DNA of 64,000 nt from Pseudarthrobacter sp. NIBRBAC000502772. GTDB taxonomy: Bacteria; Actinomycetota; Actinomycetes; Actinomycetales; Micrococcaceae. The stretch is taken from NCBI RefSeq assembly GCF_006517235.1, contig NZ_CP041188.1, forward strand, positions 744,001 through 808,000. The letters are read 5' to 3'. Position numbers and translations under genes: made by a program. Positions 34,108 to 42,646 of the stretch are shown here, in pieces (within the stretch, counting starts at the first letter, position 1; the number at the start of each line of letters is the position of its first letter). The notes under the pieces are model-generated. The model was not told where the DNA came from. It worked only from the letters and a program-made list of their open reading frames with translations, and searched no databases.

Positions 34108-35081
34108 TGTTCCTCCTTGGCGACTTCACGGATGTTGCCCCCGGCGAAGCGGATGTAGACCACCGAAACGGCCATGACGGTAAGGAAGGTCAGGATGGAC
34201 AGCGCCGATCCTTCGCCCACCAGGCGGTTTTCGCGCAGCTGGGTGTAGGCCAGCATTGACATGGACTCGGTGCCGTTGGCGCCGCGGGTGAGCACAAACG
34301 GCAGGTCGAAGACGCGCAGGGCATCCATGGTGCGGAAAATCGCCGCGAGTACAATCGCGGGACGCAACAGCGGCAGTGTGACGTTGACGAAGGCCTGCCA
34401 CTTGCTGGCACCGTCGAGTTCCGCCGCCTCGTAGGTCTCGGCCGAAATGACCTGCAGGCCGGCCAGGATGATGAGGGCCGCGAATGGCGTCGTCTTCCAG
34501 ACGTCGGCCAGGACAATCACGGCCATCGCGTAGCCGTGCTCACCGAGCCAGACGACGTCGCCGCCGGGCAGGCCCAGCGTCGAGAGGACGTTGGTGACGA
34601 GTCCCAGGTTGGGCGCAAACATCGTTTCCCAGGTGATGGCGCTGACCACGGTCACCACCGCGTAGGGCAGCAGGACCACGGTGCGCAGGAGTGCGCGGCC
34701 CTTGAAGGCGAGGTTGAGCAGCAGTGCCATTGCAGTGCCGAGCACCAGCTCGAGGGAAACCGAAAGTCCCGCGAAGAGGAACGTCTGGCCGAAGGCGGCC
34801 CACCAGTGCGGCCCGCTGAGCGCCGTGATGTAGTTTTCCAGGCCGACGAAACGGGACAGCCCGGCGGTGCGGACGCTGTACTGGTTCAGGGACAGCCAGA
34901 GCGCGTAGCCGATGGGGACCGCCGCCACCAGGGCCATGAGGACCAGGGACGGCGCGGTCATCCGGAACGCAACGCGCCGCTCCGCCCGGTCGCGGCCGTT
35001 CCCGCCGCGGCTCTTCACCTCGCGGCCGTTCAACCCGTGACTGTTCACCCCGCGGCCGGGGGATAGGGATTTGAGTGCCAT
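34104..35081 (-). CDS. sugar ABC transporter permease (MalF/ThuF-type)
   Basis: A 325-residue CUT1 permease. The N-terminal 30 residues contain a NSHGLNGREVKSRGGNGRD-like near-repeat of Gly, Arg and Asn, followed by six helices. The EAA loop is EAAELDGASKWQAFVNVTLPLLRP. It forms the translocation pore with the MalG-type subunit; the energising ATPase is not encoded here. Two bases separate it from the binding-protein stop. Confidence 0.9.
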   Translation of the reverse strand: MALKSLSPGRGVNSHGLNGREVKSRGGNGRDRAERRVAFRMTAPSLVLMALVAAVPIGYALWLSLNQYSVRTAGLSRFVGLENYITALSGPHWWAAFGQTFLFAGLSVSLELVLGTAMALLLNLAFKGRALLRTVVLLPYAVVTVVSAITWETMFAPNLGLVTNVLSTLGLPGGDVVWLGEHGYAMAVIVLADVWKTTPFAALIILAGLQVISAETYEAAELDGASKWQAFVNVTLPLLRPAIVLAAIFRTMDALRVFDLPFVLTRGANGTESMSMLAYTQLRENRLVGEGSALSILTFLTVMAVSVVYIRFAGGNIREVAKEEQ

Positions 35082-35083
35082 GA

Positions 35084-36445
35084 TCAGAAGCTCGCCTTTG
35101 CGGTCTTGATCTCCTCGGCCATGCTCTTCACGGCGTCCTCGGTGGAGGCGGCGCCGGAGAGGACTGCGTAGACGTTTTTGTAGATCGCCTGCGAGATCTG
35201 CGGGTAGACGGGGGAGATCGGGCGGGGCTTGGCGCCCTTGACGGAGGCGAGCAGTTCGGTGGCGAACGGCATCTTCGCCAGGACAGCGGCGTCGGAGTAG
35301 GCGGCTTCATTGACAGGGGCCTGCGAGAAGTCCATGGCCACGTGCTTCTGCCAGTCCGGGGTGGTGGCGAAGTCGATGAAGGACACTGCCCCTGCCTGGT
35401 TGGTCGAGTGGGCCGAGATGGCCAGGTTCCAGCCGCCCAGGACGCCCGAGGCCTTGCCGCCCTCCCAGGCCGGAAGCGGAGCCACGCCGAAGCTGCCTGC
35501 CAGCGGGGTGGCGTTGAGCAGGCGGAATACGTGCGGCCAGTTGCGCTGGTACCCGTAGTTGCCGGACTCGTAGGCCAGCCGGGCCGGGTCCTCGTTGTAG
35601 GTCAGCACCGCACGTTCCGCGGAGCCGTCCTTGAGGCCTTGGCTCATGAAGTCGAGCACCTCACGGGTCTCCGGTGAATCGATCTTGACCTCGCCTTTGC
35701 TGTCCAGCACCTCTCCGCCGGCGCTGTAGAGCATCTCCAGGAAGTTGACCGTGAGGCCCTCGTACTGCTTGCCCTGGTAGACGAAGCTGTTGCCGGGGGC
35801 CGCGGCTGCCTCAGCGTAGAGCTGCTGCCAGGTCTCCGGCTTGGCCACCTTGTCCTTCTGGTAGTACACGAGTCCCGCGTTGGTGAAGAACGGGGAAGCC
35901 CAGTACTTGTCCTCGTACTTGGCGGTCTCCACGGTGGAGGGGATGAGCCGGTCCTTGTTGGCCTCGACGAGCTTGGTCTGGTCCAGCAGCCAGCCCTGGG
36001 AGGCGAACTCGGACGTCCAGATGACGTCCGTGAGGAAGATATCGCATTCGGTGGACTTGCCTTCGAGCCGCTGCACGGCCTGCGTGCGGGCCTCGTCTGT
36101 AGTTGCTCCGATTTCGGTGTACTTGGCAGTGACCTTGCCGTTCGCCGTGGTGAAGGCCTCCGCCGTGCCTTTGTAGATCCCCGAGGCGTCCTTGCCGCCG
36201 CAGATGTTGATGCTGCCGGTGGCGCCAGCGGCCGACGCCGGATCGGCAGCTGACGCGTTTTCCGCACCGGGGGTGGCGGCGCCGCCGCCGCACCCGCTCA
36301 GCAGCAGTCCCGCAGCCATGGCCGCAGCGGCGACGGCAACGGTGCGCGGACGCCGGGAACTGCGGTGCAGGGCGGTGGTGCGCGCCACAGCCTGGGATGG
36401 TGTGGTGTCCTCCTGGAGCGGAGAAGAAGGTCGAATCAAGTCCAC
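35084..36445 (-). CDS. sugar ABC transporter substrate-binding lipoprotein (ThuE-like)
   Basis: A 453-residue solute-binding protein. An unusually long basic n-region precedes the signal sequence; the lipobox LLSGC ends at Cys52. The mature part contains KYTEIGATTDEARTQAVQRL, IFLTDVIWTSEFASQGWL and NYGYQRNWPHVF, matching trehalose/maltose-type binding proteins. A perfect AAAGGAG Shine-Dalgarno six bases before GTG 36445 fixes the long start. Two LacI operators lie directly upstream. It is the first gene of the thu-like operon. Confidence 0.9.
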   Translation of the reverse strand: MDLIRPSSPLQEDTTPSQAVARTTALHRSSRRPRTVAVAAAAMAAGLLLSGCGGGAATPGAENASAADPASAAGATGSINICGGKDASGIYKGTAEAFTTANGKVTAKYTEIGATTDEARTQAVQRLEGKSTECDIFLTDVIWTSEFASQGWLLDQTKLVEANKDRLIPSTVETAKYEDKYWASPFFTNAGLVYYQKDKVAKPETWQQLYAEAAAAPGNSFVYQGKQYEGLTVNFLEMLYSAGGEVLDSKGEVKIDSPETREVLDFMSQGLKDGSAERAVLTYNEDPARLAYESGNYGYQRNWPHVFRLLNATPLAGSFGVAPLPAWEGGKASGVLGGWNLAISAHSTNQAGAVSFIDFATTPDWQKHVAMDFSQAPVNEAAYSDAAVLAKMPFATELLASVKGAKPRPISPVYPQISQAIYKNVYAVLSGAASTEDAVKSMAEEIKTAKASF

Positions 36446-36479
36446 GAGTGGCTCCTTTGCCTGGCCGGCTTCTTTTGGA

Positions 36480-36549
36480 ATTCTACTTTTGGAATCGATT
36501 CCAAATTGGAGCCAAAGCGCCCCGCCGGAATGCTTGGAATCGATTCCAA
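36480..36549 (-). promoter_or_regulatory. twin LacI operators and -10 of the thu-like operon
   Basis: Operator 1 at 36488-36505 is an 18-bp perfect palindrome, TTTGGAATCGATTCCAAA. Operator 2 at 36534-36549 is a 16-bp perfect palindrome with the same core, centred 45 bp away. On the minus strand a TAGAAT -10 lies at 36480-36485, just downstream of operator 1, so a bound LacI-type repressor would cover the promoter spacer. The pair faces the binding-protein gene. The LacI regulator encoded next door is the probable ligand. Confidence 0.82.
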
Positions 36550-36589
36550 AGAAGTGTGACAGGCGCCACGTGAGGCTGTCAACCCCTGC

Positions 36590-37588
36590 TTAGTTCTTCG
36601 TCGAGTCCCGAATTACGAGCTCATGCGGGAGGAAAGTCCGGCCGCGGCGGTGGACCCCCGGCACCGTCATCCTCGCCAGGAGCTCTTCGAAAGCCAGGCG
36701 GCCCATGTCATAAGCCGGCTGTCTGATCGTGGTCAGCTCCGGGACGCACATTTCCGCCTGCACTGAGTCATCAAAACCTGCCACGGCGATGTCGTCCGGC
36801 ACGCGGAGCCCGGCGTCGGTGATTTCACGGACGCATCCGGCGGCGACGGTATCGCTGCCGCAGAACACGGCGTCGGGAAGGGGGTCTGCCTTCAGCAGCT
36901 TCCGGGTGAGGCGGCGCCCGGTGTGGAAGTCGAACTCACCTTCCACGAACAGCGTCTGGTCCGGGGATATACCCGCTTCGGCGGCCGCCTGGCGGAAGCC
37001 TTCCTCGCGCAGCCGGCCGGAGCGGGCGGCTCTGTTGCCGATCATCGCCAAGCGGCGGCCGCCCGTGTCAATGAGGTGCGTGGTGATGTCGAAGGCGGCC
37101 TGCCGGTCGTCGATGGATACGCCGAACGCAGCCTCGGAGTCGGCGATCTCGCAGACCTGGACAACGCTTAGCTGCTCGGCCATTTCGTCGACATCTTCGT
37201 CCGGCATCGTCGGCGAAAACATGATCAGCCCATCCACGGATCCGTTGCGGAGCATGTCCACCAGCTGCTGTTCCCGTTCCGGGTCCCCGGCGGTCGGGGC
37301 GATGAGGCTGACATAGCCCGACGAGGCCGCGGCGTCGCCGACACCCCGGAAGGCTTCGCTGATGATGGGCGAGTTCAGGTTCTTGGCGAGGGCCAGAATG
37401 CGCATGGTCCGGTCCCGGCGCAGGTCGCGGGCAGAGGCGAGGGGGCGGTAATTGAGCTGCCGGATGGCCGCGGTGACCTTTTCCTTGCTCGACTCGCTGA
37501 CGGCCGGACTCTTGTTCAAGACGCGGGACACGGTCCCTACGGACACCCCTGCTGTCTTGGCGACGTCCTGGACTGTCGCTCGCGCCAT
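36590..37588 (-). CDS. LacI-family transcriptional regulator
   Basis: A 332-residue repressor. The N-terminal HTH is VQDVAKTAGVSVGTVSRVLNKSPAVSESSKEKV, with the hinge helix near LRRDRT. The sensor domain contains GLIMFSPTMPDEDVD and DDIAVAGFDDSVQAEMCVPELTTIRQP. It lies immediately upstream of, and in the same direction as, the thu-like operon, with its stop 41 bp from operator 2. It most likely represses that operon until a disaccharide or its product binds. Confidence 0.9.
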   Translation of the reverse strand: MARATVQDVAKTAGVSVGTVSRVLNKSPAVSESSKEKVTAAIRQLNYRPLASARDLRRDRTMRILALAKNLNSPIISEAFRGVGDAAASSGYVSLIAPTAGDPEREQQLVDMLRNGSVDGLIMFSPTMPDEDVDEMAEQLSVVQVCEIADSEAAFGVSIDDRQAAFDITTHLIDTGGRRLAMIGNRAARSGRLREEGFRQAAAEAGISPDQTLFVEGEFDFHTGRRLTRKLLKADPLPDAVFCGSDTVAAGCVREITDAGLRVPDDIAVAGFDDSVQAEMCVPELTTIRQPAYDMGRLAFEELLARMTVPGVHRRGRTFLPHELVIRDSTKN

Positions 37589-37728
37589 TCGGTTGTCCTT
37601 CCGCGACCAGTGCTGCTGGTCCTTGCCGCCATGCCCGTGCCGTGCCGTGCTGCGGCCGGTTTTTCCTCAGCATAGCCGCCCGCAGGCCCGGGTCGTCGCC
37701 GTGCTGCCTCTGGCCGCAAGCCTGTCAG

Positions 37729-38028
37729 TTAGAAGCCCTGATAGATGTGTTGGAGGTGTCTGACCATGGGTGGGGCCGCGAAGAATGGTCCGACGAGTTC
37801 GCGCCATTGCTGGAATTCCTGCGAACCGCGGAACCCGACGGTGTGGTCCTCGAGGGTTGTCCAGCCGACCGTGAGGGTGTATTGGGCCGGGTCTTCGATG
37901 GAGCGCTCGACCATGAAACTGAGGGCTCCGGGCGCCCTCTGGAAGAGCGGGGCCGCTTGGGCGACGGCGGCTTCGAACTCTGTTTCGGAGCCGGGGGTGA
38001 TGGTGAGGGTTGCGATTTCGCGGATCAT
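37729..38028 (-). CDS. ABM-family small monooxygenase-like protein
   Basis: A 99-residue protein of the antibiotic biosynthesis monooxygenase (dimeric alpha/beta barrel) fold, with MIREIATLTITPGSETEFEAAVAQ and YTLTVGWTTLEDHTVGFRGSQEFQQW. Such proteins include cofactor-free oxygenases and small scavenging enzymes, but most have unknown roles. It overlaps the cupin gene by four bases (38025-38028) and ends the leftward organic-acid operon. Confidence 0.8.
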   Translation of the reverse strand: MIREIATLTITPGSETEFEAAVAQAAPLFQRAPGALSFMVERSIEDPAQYTLTVGWTTLEDHTVGFRGSQEFQQWRELVGPFFAAPPMVRHLQHIYQGF

Positions 38029-38492
38029 CGGGCGGTTCCTGTTCCGGTTTGCTGCAGGGCGGGTTGGTTGGCTTGTTCTTCGTCGATGCGGGTGCGCGCC
38101 GTGTCTCCGGCCATGGTGCGGGTCGCGTCGATGGAGGCGTAGGTCCAGAAGATTTTCATCTCTTCGGTGTCCGAGGCGTTGCGGAAGCGGTGGATGATGT
38201 TGGCCGGCACAAACGTGGTGTCGTACGTGTTGAGGTAGTGTTCGGTACCGTCGATGTCCACGTAGGCGGTGCCTTCGACGACGGCGACGGATTCGACGCA
38301 GTTGTGGGAGTGGCGGCCGATCTCTGCCCCGGGGGCGAAGGTGGTGATTCCGTTCAGGAATGCCGTGGAGCCCATGTGGGATCCGACGAGCGGGACGGTG
38401 GAGGCGCCGTTACCGCGGTCCTTGCGGGGCAGTTCGGCCGGGCGGAGGATGACGGCGTCCACTGAACTGGTGCTGGTGCACATGTGTGTCAT
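38025..38492 (-). CDS. cupin-domain protein
   Basis: A 155-residue single-cupin protein. Metal-binding motif 1 appears as GRHSHNCVESVAVVEGTAYV (His, His, Glu) and motif 2 as YDTTFVPANIIHRFRNASD (His). It could be a small dioxygenase, isomerase or sensor in the same pathway as the ALDH and ABM proteins. The reading frame is coupled to the ABM gene by an ATGA overlap and follows the ALDH gene by 12 bp. Confidence 0.8.
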   Translation of the reverse strand: MTHMCTSTSSVDAVILRPAELPRKDRGNGASTVPLVGSHMGSTAFLNGITTFAPGAEIGRHSHNCVESVAVVEGTAYVDIDGTEHYLNTYDTTFVPANIIHRFRNASDTEEMKIFWTYASIDATRTMAGDTARTRIDEEQANQPALQQTGTGTAR

Positions 38493-38504
38493 GGGTGGGT
38501 GTCC

Positions 38505-39887
38505 TTAGCTGGCGTCTGGAGTGGCGGGGCTGGTCCAGAAGGTCTTCATGTTCGTGAATTCCCGGATGCCATAGGAACCGAGCTCGCGGCCGTAGCCCGA
38601 GTTCTTGATTCCGCCGAACGGCAGGCGCGGGTCGGAGGCGACCATGCCGTTTACGAACACGGCGCCGGCGTCGATCCTCCGGGCAAGAGTTTTGGCGGCC
38701 TCCGTGTCCTGGGTCCAGAGGGCTGCGCCGAGGCCGAATTCGGTCTGGTTGGCCAGCGCGACGGCTTCCTCGGTGGAGGAAACGCGGATGATGGCCGCGA
38801 CGGGTCCGAAAGTTTCCTCGTCGAAGGCTGCCTGGCCGGGACTTACGCGGTCAATAACGGTGGGCTCGTAGAAGTACCCGGGTCCGTCGACGATGTTGCC
38901 GCCGAGGATGATCTGGCCGCCGTTTTCGACCGTTCGCAGGACCTGGTCATGGAGTTCGGCGCGGAGGTTTGCCCTCGCCATGGGGCCGACGGTGGTGGCC
39001 CGGTCCGTCGGGTCACCGACGACGAGTTCCCGGGTCCGGGCGACGAACTCGGCGACGAATTCATCGGCGACCTTCTCGTCGACGATGAAGCGTTTGGCGT
39101 TCACGCAGGACTGGCCGGCGTTGGTAAAGCGGGCCTTGACCGCGGTCTTTGCGGCTTCCTTGATGTCGGCGTCGGCCAAGACAATAAGCGGGTCCGAGCC
39201 GCCGAGTTCGAGAACCTGCTTCTTCAGTGCGGCACCGGCCTGCGCTGCGACAATGCGGCCGACCTGGGTAGACCCGGTCAGCGTCACGGCGGCGATCCGG
39301 TCATCGGCGATCAGCCCGGCAACCCGGTCCGATTCGATCAGGACAGTGGCGCAGAGACCCTCGGGCAAGCCTGCCTTGTCCATGATTTCCTGAACGGCCA
39401 GCGCAGAGCCGGGGACATTGTTGGCGTGCTTGAGGATCGCGCCGTTTCCCGCGGCCAGGGCGGGGAGGGCAAAGCGGAAGAACTGCCAGAATGGGTAGTT
39501 CCATGGCATGATCGCGAGGACCACACCGAGGGGGTCAAACACCACGCCGCTATCGGCGGCGCCGGACTCGATGGCCTCCGGGGCTAGGAAACGGTGCGCA
39601 TGGTCGGCGTAGTACTCGGCCGTGGTGGCGCACTTCTCGACCTCAGCTTCGGCCTCGGTAATCGGTTTGCCCATTTCCAAGGTGATGAGCCGGGCATAGT
39701 CGGGCTTACCCTCACGCAACACCTTTGCGGTGTTCCGCAGGACCTGCACGCGGTCCTCGACCGGCACCAGCCGCCATGCCTTTTGCGCGTCAACAGCCGC
39801 CGCGAGGACTGCATCCACCTGCTGCGCAGTATGGGCTTCGAATGTCTGGACTTGCTCACCCGTCACCGGGTTAATAGTGGAAATCAC
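38505..39887 (-). CDS. NAD(P)-dependent aldehyde dehydrogenase
   Basis: A 460-residue aldehyde dehydrogenase related to succinate-semialdehyde dehydrogenases of the Sad/GabD type. Catalytic Cys261 is in NAGQSCVNAKRF, general base Glu227 in LELGGSDP, and Asn130 in IMPWNYPFWQ. It oxidises an aldehyde from the imported acid to its carboxylate. The start is GTG 39887 behind AGAAGGAA. It sits between the CitMHS transporter and the cupin gene in one operon. Confidence 0.9.
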   Translation of the reverse strand: MISTINPVTGEQVQTFEAHTAQQVDAVLAAAVDAQKAWRLVPVEDRVQVLRNTAKVLREGKPDYARLITLEMGKPITEAEAEVEKCATTAEYYADHAHRFLAPEAIESGAADSGVVFDPLGVVLAIMPWNYPFWQFFRFALPALAAGNGAILKHANNVPGSALAVQEIMDKAGLPEGLCATVLIESDRVAGLIADDRIAAVTLTGSTQVGRIVAAQAGAALKKQVLELGGSDPLIVLADADIKEAAKTAVKARFTNAGQSCVNAKRFIVDEKVADEFVAEFVARTRELVVGDPTDRATTVGPMARANLRAELHDQVLRTVENGGQIILGGNIVDGPGYFYEPTVIDRVSPGQAAFDEETFGPVAAIIRVSSTEEAVALANQTEFGLGAALWTQDTEAAKTLARRIDAGAVFVNGMVASDPRLPFGGIKNSGYGRELGSYGIREFTNMKTFWTSPATPDAS

Positions 39888-39909
39888 GGTTTTTCCTTCT
39901 CTTTGGGTT

Positions 39910-41370
39910 CTAGAACAGGGGGTATGCGGCGAGGAGCCCGCCGACGAGCAGCATGATCAAGGCGACGATAAGCCCCCGCCAGATGACCTTCTTGAAGTGG
40001 TCGCCCAGGTTGACGTTGGCCAAGCCGATCAACAGCAGGAAGGAGGCCACGAGGGGACTGGACTGGTGGAGGGCTTGCCCCACGAGGGACGCGCGTGCCA
40101 TCTCGACCGGCTCGACGCCGAAGTGTGCTGCCGTTTCGGAAAGGATGGGCAGGACGCCGAAGTAGAAGGCGTCGTTGGTCATGATGAACGTGAGTGGGAT
40201 GCTGAGGATGCCGGCGATGATGGCCATGAACGGGCCCATGGAATCAGGGATGATCTGGACCAGCCAGCCGGCCATGGCTTTGACCATGCCGGTGCCGTTC
40301 ATAACCCCGGTCAGGACCGAAGCGGCGAAGACCATGCCGACCACCGAGATGACGCTGGAGGCGTGTGCCTTGATCTGGGCTGACTGTTCGGTGATGCGGG
40401 GGAAGTTGAGAACCAGCGCGATGCCTACGGCCACCATGAAGATCAGCGCCGGGGCGACGACGTCAATCACCAGGACGACCATGACTGCCATGGTCAGGAT
40501 GAAGTTCACCCAGATGAGCCGGGGCCGGGCGTTAGGCCTCTCGATGAACCTGCCGTCCTCGGTGAAGGAGGCGGAGAAGTCGTTGGCGATGATGACCGAG
40601 GAGCCCTCGTGGGCGTGGTCGTGGACGGCACCTCCGGTGCCGGACCCGCGAGACGTTGTTCCGGCGTCGGACGTTGACCCGCCCGCTTTCACCAGGACGC
40701 TCTCGCGTTCGACGTTGCGCAGGCCCAGGACGCCGCGGCCGTCGTCCAGGAAGACCTCTCCGAGGCGCTTCCGCTCGCTGCGGCCCAGGATGTAGGCGAG
40801 AACGAGGACGGCGGCGATCCCTGCAGCGATGGACGGAATCATCGGAACAAAGATGTCGATGGGGGAGACGTTGAGGGCAGCAGCCGCGCGGGAGGTGGAT
40901 CCGCCCCATGGAACCGTATTGAGGACGCCATTTGAGAGTGCAGCGACGACCGTCAGGACCACGGGGCTCATACCCAGGCGCAGATACAGCGGCAGGAACG
41001 CCGAGGTGACGATGATGAACGTCGTGGAGCCGTCCCCGTCGAGCGAAACGATGGACGTCAGCAGGGCAGTTCCGATCACCAATTTCATGGGGTCGTTGCC
41101 GGCGAACCTGAGGATCGCCCGGATCAGGGGATCGAAGAGGCCAACGTCGATCATGGTTCCGAAGAAGATGATGGCGAAAAACAGGAGCGCCGCCGTGGGG
41201 GCGAGCTTGCCAATAGACTCCATCACCATGTCCCCGATACCGAGTCCGGCACCTGCGAACAGGCCGAAGGCAAGCGGAACGAGGATCAGGGTGGCAATGG
41301 GCGTGGCCTTCTTGGCCATGACTAGATACATGAATAAGGCGATCATCAGAAAGCCGAGTGCTACGAGCAT
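39910..41370 (-). CDS. CitMHS-family organic-acid transporter
   Basis: A 486-residue membrane transporter of the CitMHS (metal-citrate:proton symport) family, with about 12 helices. Landmarks are SLDGDGSTTFIIVTSAFLPLY, LNTVPWGGSTSRAAAAL and IPLTFIMTNDAFYFGVLP. A central hydrophilic loop with His-rich HDHAHEGSS separates the halves. The imported substrate is a di- or tricarboxylate, possibly as a metal complex. Two ATGs lie side by side; AAGGAG spacing favours 41370. Its promoter faces the GntR gene and shares the GTATAC operator. Confidence 0.86.
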   Translation of the reverse strand: MLVALGFLMIALFMYLVMAKKATPIATLILVPLAFGLFAGAGLGIGDMVMESIGKLAPTAALLFFAIIFFGTMIDVGLFDPLIRAILRFAGNDPMKLVIGTALLTSIVSLDGDGSTTFIIVTSAFLPLYLRLGMSPVVLTVVAALSNGVLNTVPWGGSTSRAAAALNVSPIDIFVPMIPSIAAGIAAVLVLAYILGRSERKRLGEVFLDDGRGVLGLRNVERESVLVKAGGSTSDAGTTSRGSGTGGAVHDHAHEGSSVIIANDFSASFTEDGRFIERPNARPRLIWVNFILTMAVMVVLVIDVVAPALIFMVAVGIALVLNFPRITEQSAQIKAHASSVISVVGMVFAASVLTGVMNGTGMVKAMAGWLVQIIPDSMGPFMAIIAGILSIPLTFIMTNDAFYFGVLPILSETAAHFGVEPVEMARASLVGQALHQSSPLVASFLLLIGLANVNLGDHFKKVIWRGLIVALIMLLVGGLLAAYPLF

Positions 41371-41440
41371 CATTGCTCCTTACTAATTACAAAGTGGGAC
41401 CCGCGGAGGGCGGTAGTGACTGGGCACACACAAAGATTAC

Positions 41441-41461
41441 ATGTATACAATGCTGTGCACA
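41441..41461. promoter_or_regulatory. GntR-type operator, copy 1
   Basis: ATGTATACAAT at 41441-41451, centred on the palindrome GTATAC, is followed by TGTGCACA at 41454-41461, so two palindromes lie 12 bp apart. TACAAT at 41446-41451 also fits a -10 for the regulator gene. The 11-mer recurs, reverse-complemented, at 42572-42582. It lies between the divergent CitMHS and GntR genes. Confidence 0.68.
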
Positions 41462-41496
41462 AGACCGTACGCAGTCCGGGACATATACTGGGACGC

Positions 41497-42216
41497 ATGG
41501 TGGAACACGATGGCGCGAAGCCGCTGGGCAAAACAGAGTCCGTTTACCTTCGACTCAAGTCGGAGATCGAAAACGGCGACTTCCAGCCCGGTCAGGCCCT
41601 GACCGAATTCATGCTGGTGGACCACACGGGCGCTTCTCGGACCCCGGTGCGCGAGGCGCTCCGCCGGCTGGCTGCCGAGGGGCTGGTGAACATAGCTCCC
41701 CGTGTGGGCGCAACGGTTGCGCGAATATCGCTGCGAAGCGTCCGGGAGTTGTTTGACTACCGCAGGGTGCTGGAGCCCGCGGCGATCCGGATGGTCGTCG
41801 AGGAGGCCTCGGCCAATCCAGAAATCGCCCAAACGTTCGGTGGGATCGAGGCCAGGTTTGCCGCGCTGGCCAACGAGCCCCAAGCCAACGACTTCATTGA
41901 CGAGTACCGCGTGCTGGCAGAGGAGTTCGACGCGGTCTTGAATGACTGCACTCCCAACGAGCATCTGTCGCGAGCGATCCGCGAGCTCCGCCCCCACACG
42001 GCGCGGCTGCGGCGTATTGCACATGCGGACCGGGACCGGCTGATGGATGCCATCGAGGAGCACCGGGGCATGTGCCGGGCTATTATTGACGGCGATGCGG
42101 CAGCCGCCGCGGAGGCACTGCGGCTCCACCTGGTGCACGTTGATGAAGCGATCTTCAGGGCCCTGCTGTCCCCGGGGCGCGACGCCCGGGGCGGGGATGT
42201 TGACCTGGTTTCCTAG
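41497..42216 (+). CDS. GntR-family regulator (FCD domain)
   Basis: A 239-residue repressor. The winged helix is at residues 10-78 (VYLRLKSEIENGDFQPGQAL, then SRTPVREALRRLAAEGLV) and the C-terminal FCD ligand domain at 90-220 (LFDYRRVLEPAAIRMVV; HRGMCRAIIDGDAAAAAEALRLHLVHV). FCD regulators usually sense small organic acids. ATG 41497 follows TGGGACGC; longer frames upstream would run through the operator. It diverges from CitMHS and probably controls both flanking operons. Confidence 0.9.
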   Translation: MVEHDGAKPLGKTESVYLRLKSEIENGDFQPGQALTEFMLVDHTGASRTPVREALRRLAAEGLVNIAPRVGATVARISLRSVRELFDYRRVLEPAAIRMVVEEASANPEIAQTFGGIEARFAALANEPQANDFIDEYRVLAEEFDAVLNDCTPNEHLSRAIRELRPHTARLRRIAHADRDRLMDAIEEHRGMCRAIIDGDAAAAAEALRLHLVHVDEAIFRALLSPGRDARGGDVDLVS

Positions 42217-42219
42217 TGC

Positions 42220-42540
42220 CTATTCGGACCAGCTGAACGAACTGCGCAATTCGCCGCCCACGTTGACCTGGCTGCCCGGAACCACCACGCGGGCAGCGAT
42301 GTCGCGGTAGGTGAAGTAGTGGGGAGCCTGCTTGTGCTCTTTCTCAAACGCGTCCTTGTCCCGATAGATCTCGTAGAACGCGAAACGGTTGGACTCGTAA
42401 TCTCCCAGTTCGATGACGTCGAACCGGAAGCAGCCTGCCTCGTCGCGAACTGACGCGCGGGCATTCTCTGTAATGGCCTTGAGAAATTCCTCGCGTCCTT
42501 CAGGGGTGACTTCAAGGGATACCCAAAGGCTGAACATCAT
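42220..42540 (-). CDS. ABM-family protein, putative quinol monooxygenase
   Basis: A 106-residue dimeric alpha/beta-barrel protein of the YgiN/ABM type, beginning MMFSLWVSLEVTPEGREEFLKAI and containing FRFDVIELGDYESNRFAFYEIYRDKDAFEKEH. Proteins like this are oxygenases or stress-linked scavengers. It is convergent with the GntR gene (3 bp gap) and diverges from the LDH2-type gene across the second operator. It is a distinct paralogue of the ABM protein at 37729-38028. Confidence 0.82.
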   Translation of the reverse strand: MMFSLWVSLEVTPEGREEFLKAITENARASVRDEAGCFRFDVIELGDYESNRFAFYEIYRDKDAFEKEHKQAPHYFTYRDIAARVVVPGSQVNVGGELRSSFSWSE

Positions 42541-42571
42541 TTTCTCCTTCTCTCGGACTGCTGTTCATGTT

Positions 42572-42593
42572 ATTGTATACATATAGATGTACA
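42572..42593. promoter_or_regulatory. GntR-type operator, copy 2
   Basis: ATTGTATACAT at 42572-42582 is the exact reverse complement of the 11-mer at 41441-41451. A second palindrome TGTACA lies at 42588-42593, 13 bp centre to centre. TACAGT at 42590-42595 is a candidate -10 for the LDH2-type gene. The site lies between divergent genes, so one bound repressor could control both. Confidence 0.7.
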
Positions 42594-42646
42594 GTATGGT
42601 GTGTCGCCAAAGACGGTGCCGCCTGCTCCATGAAAGGACACAACCG

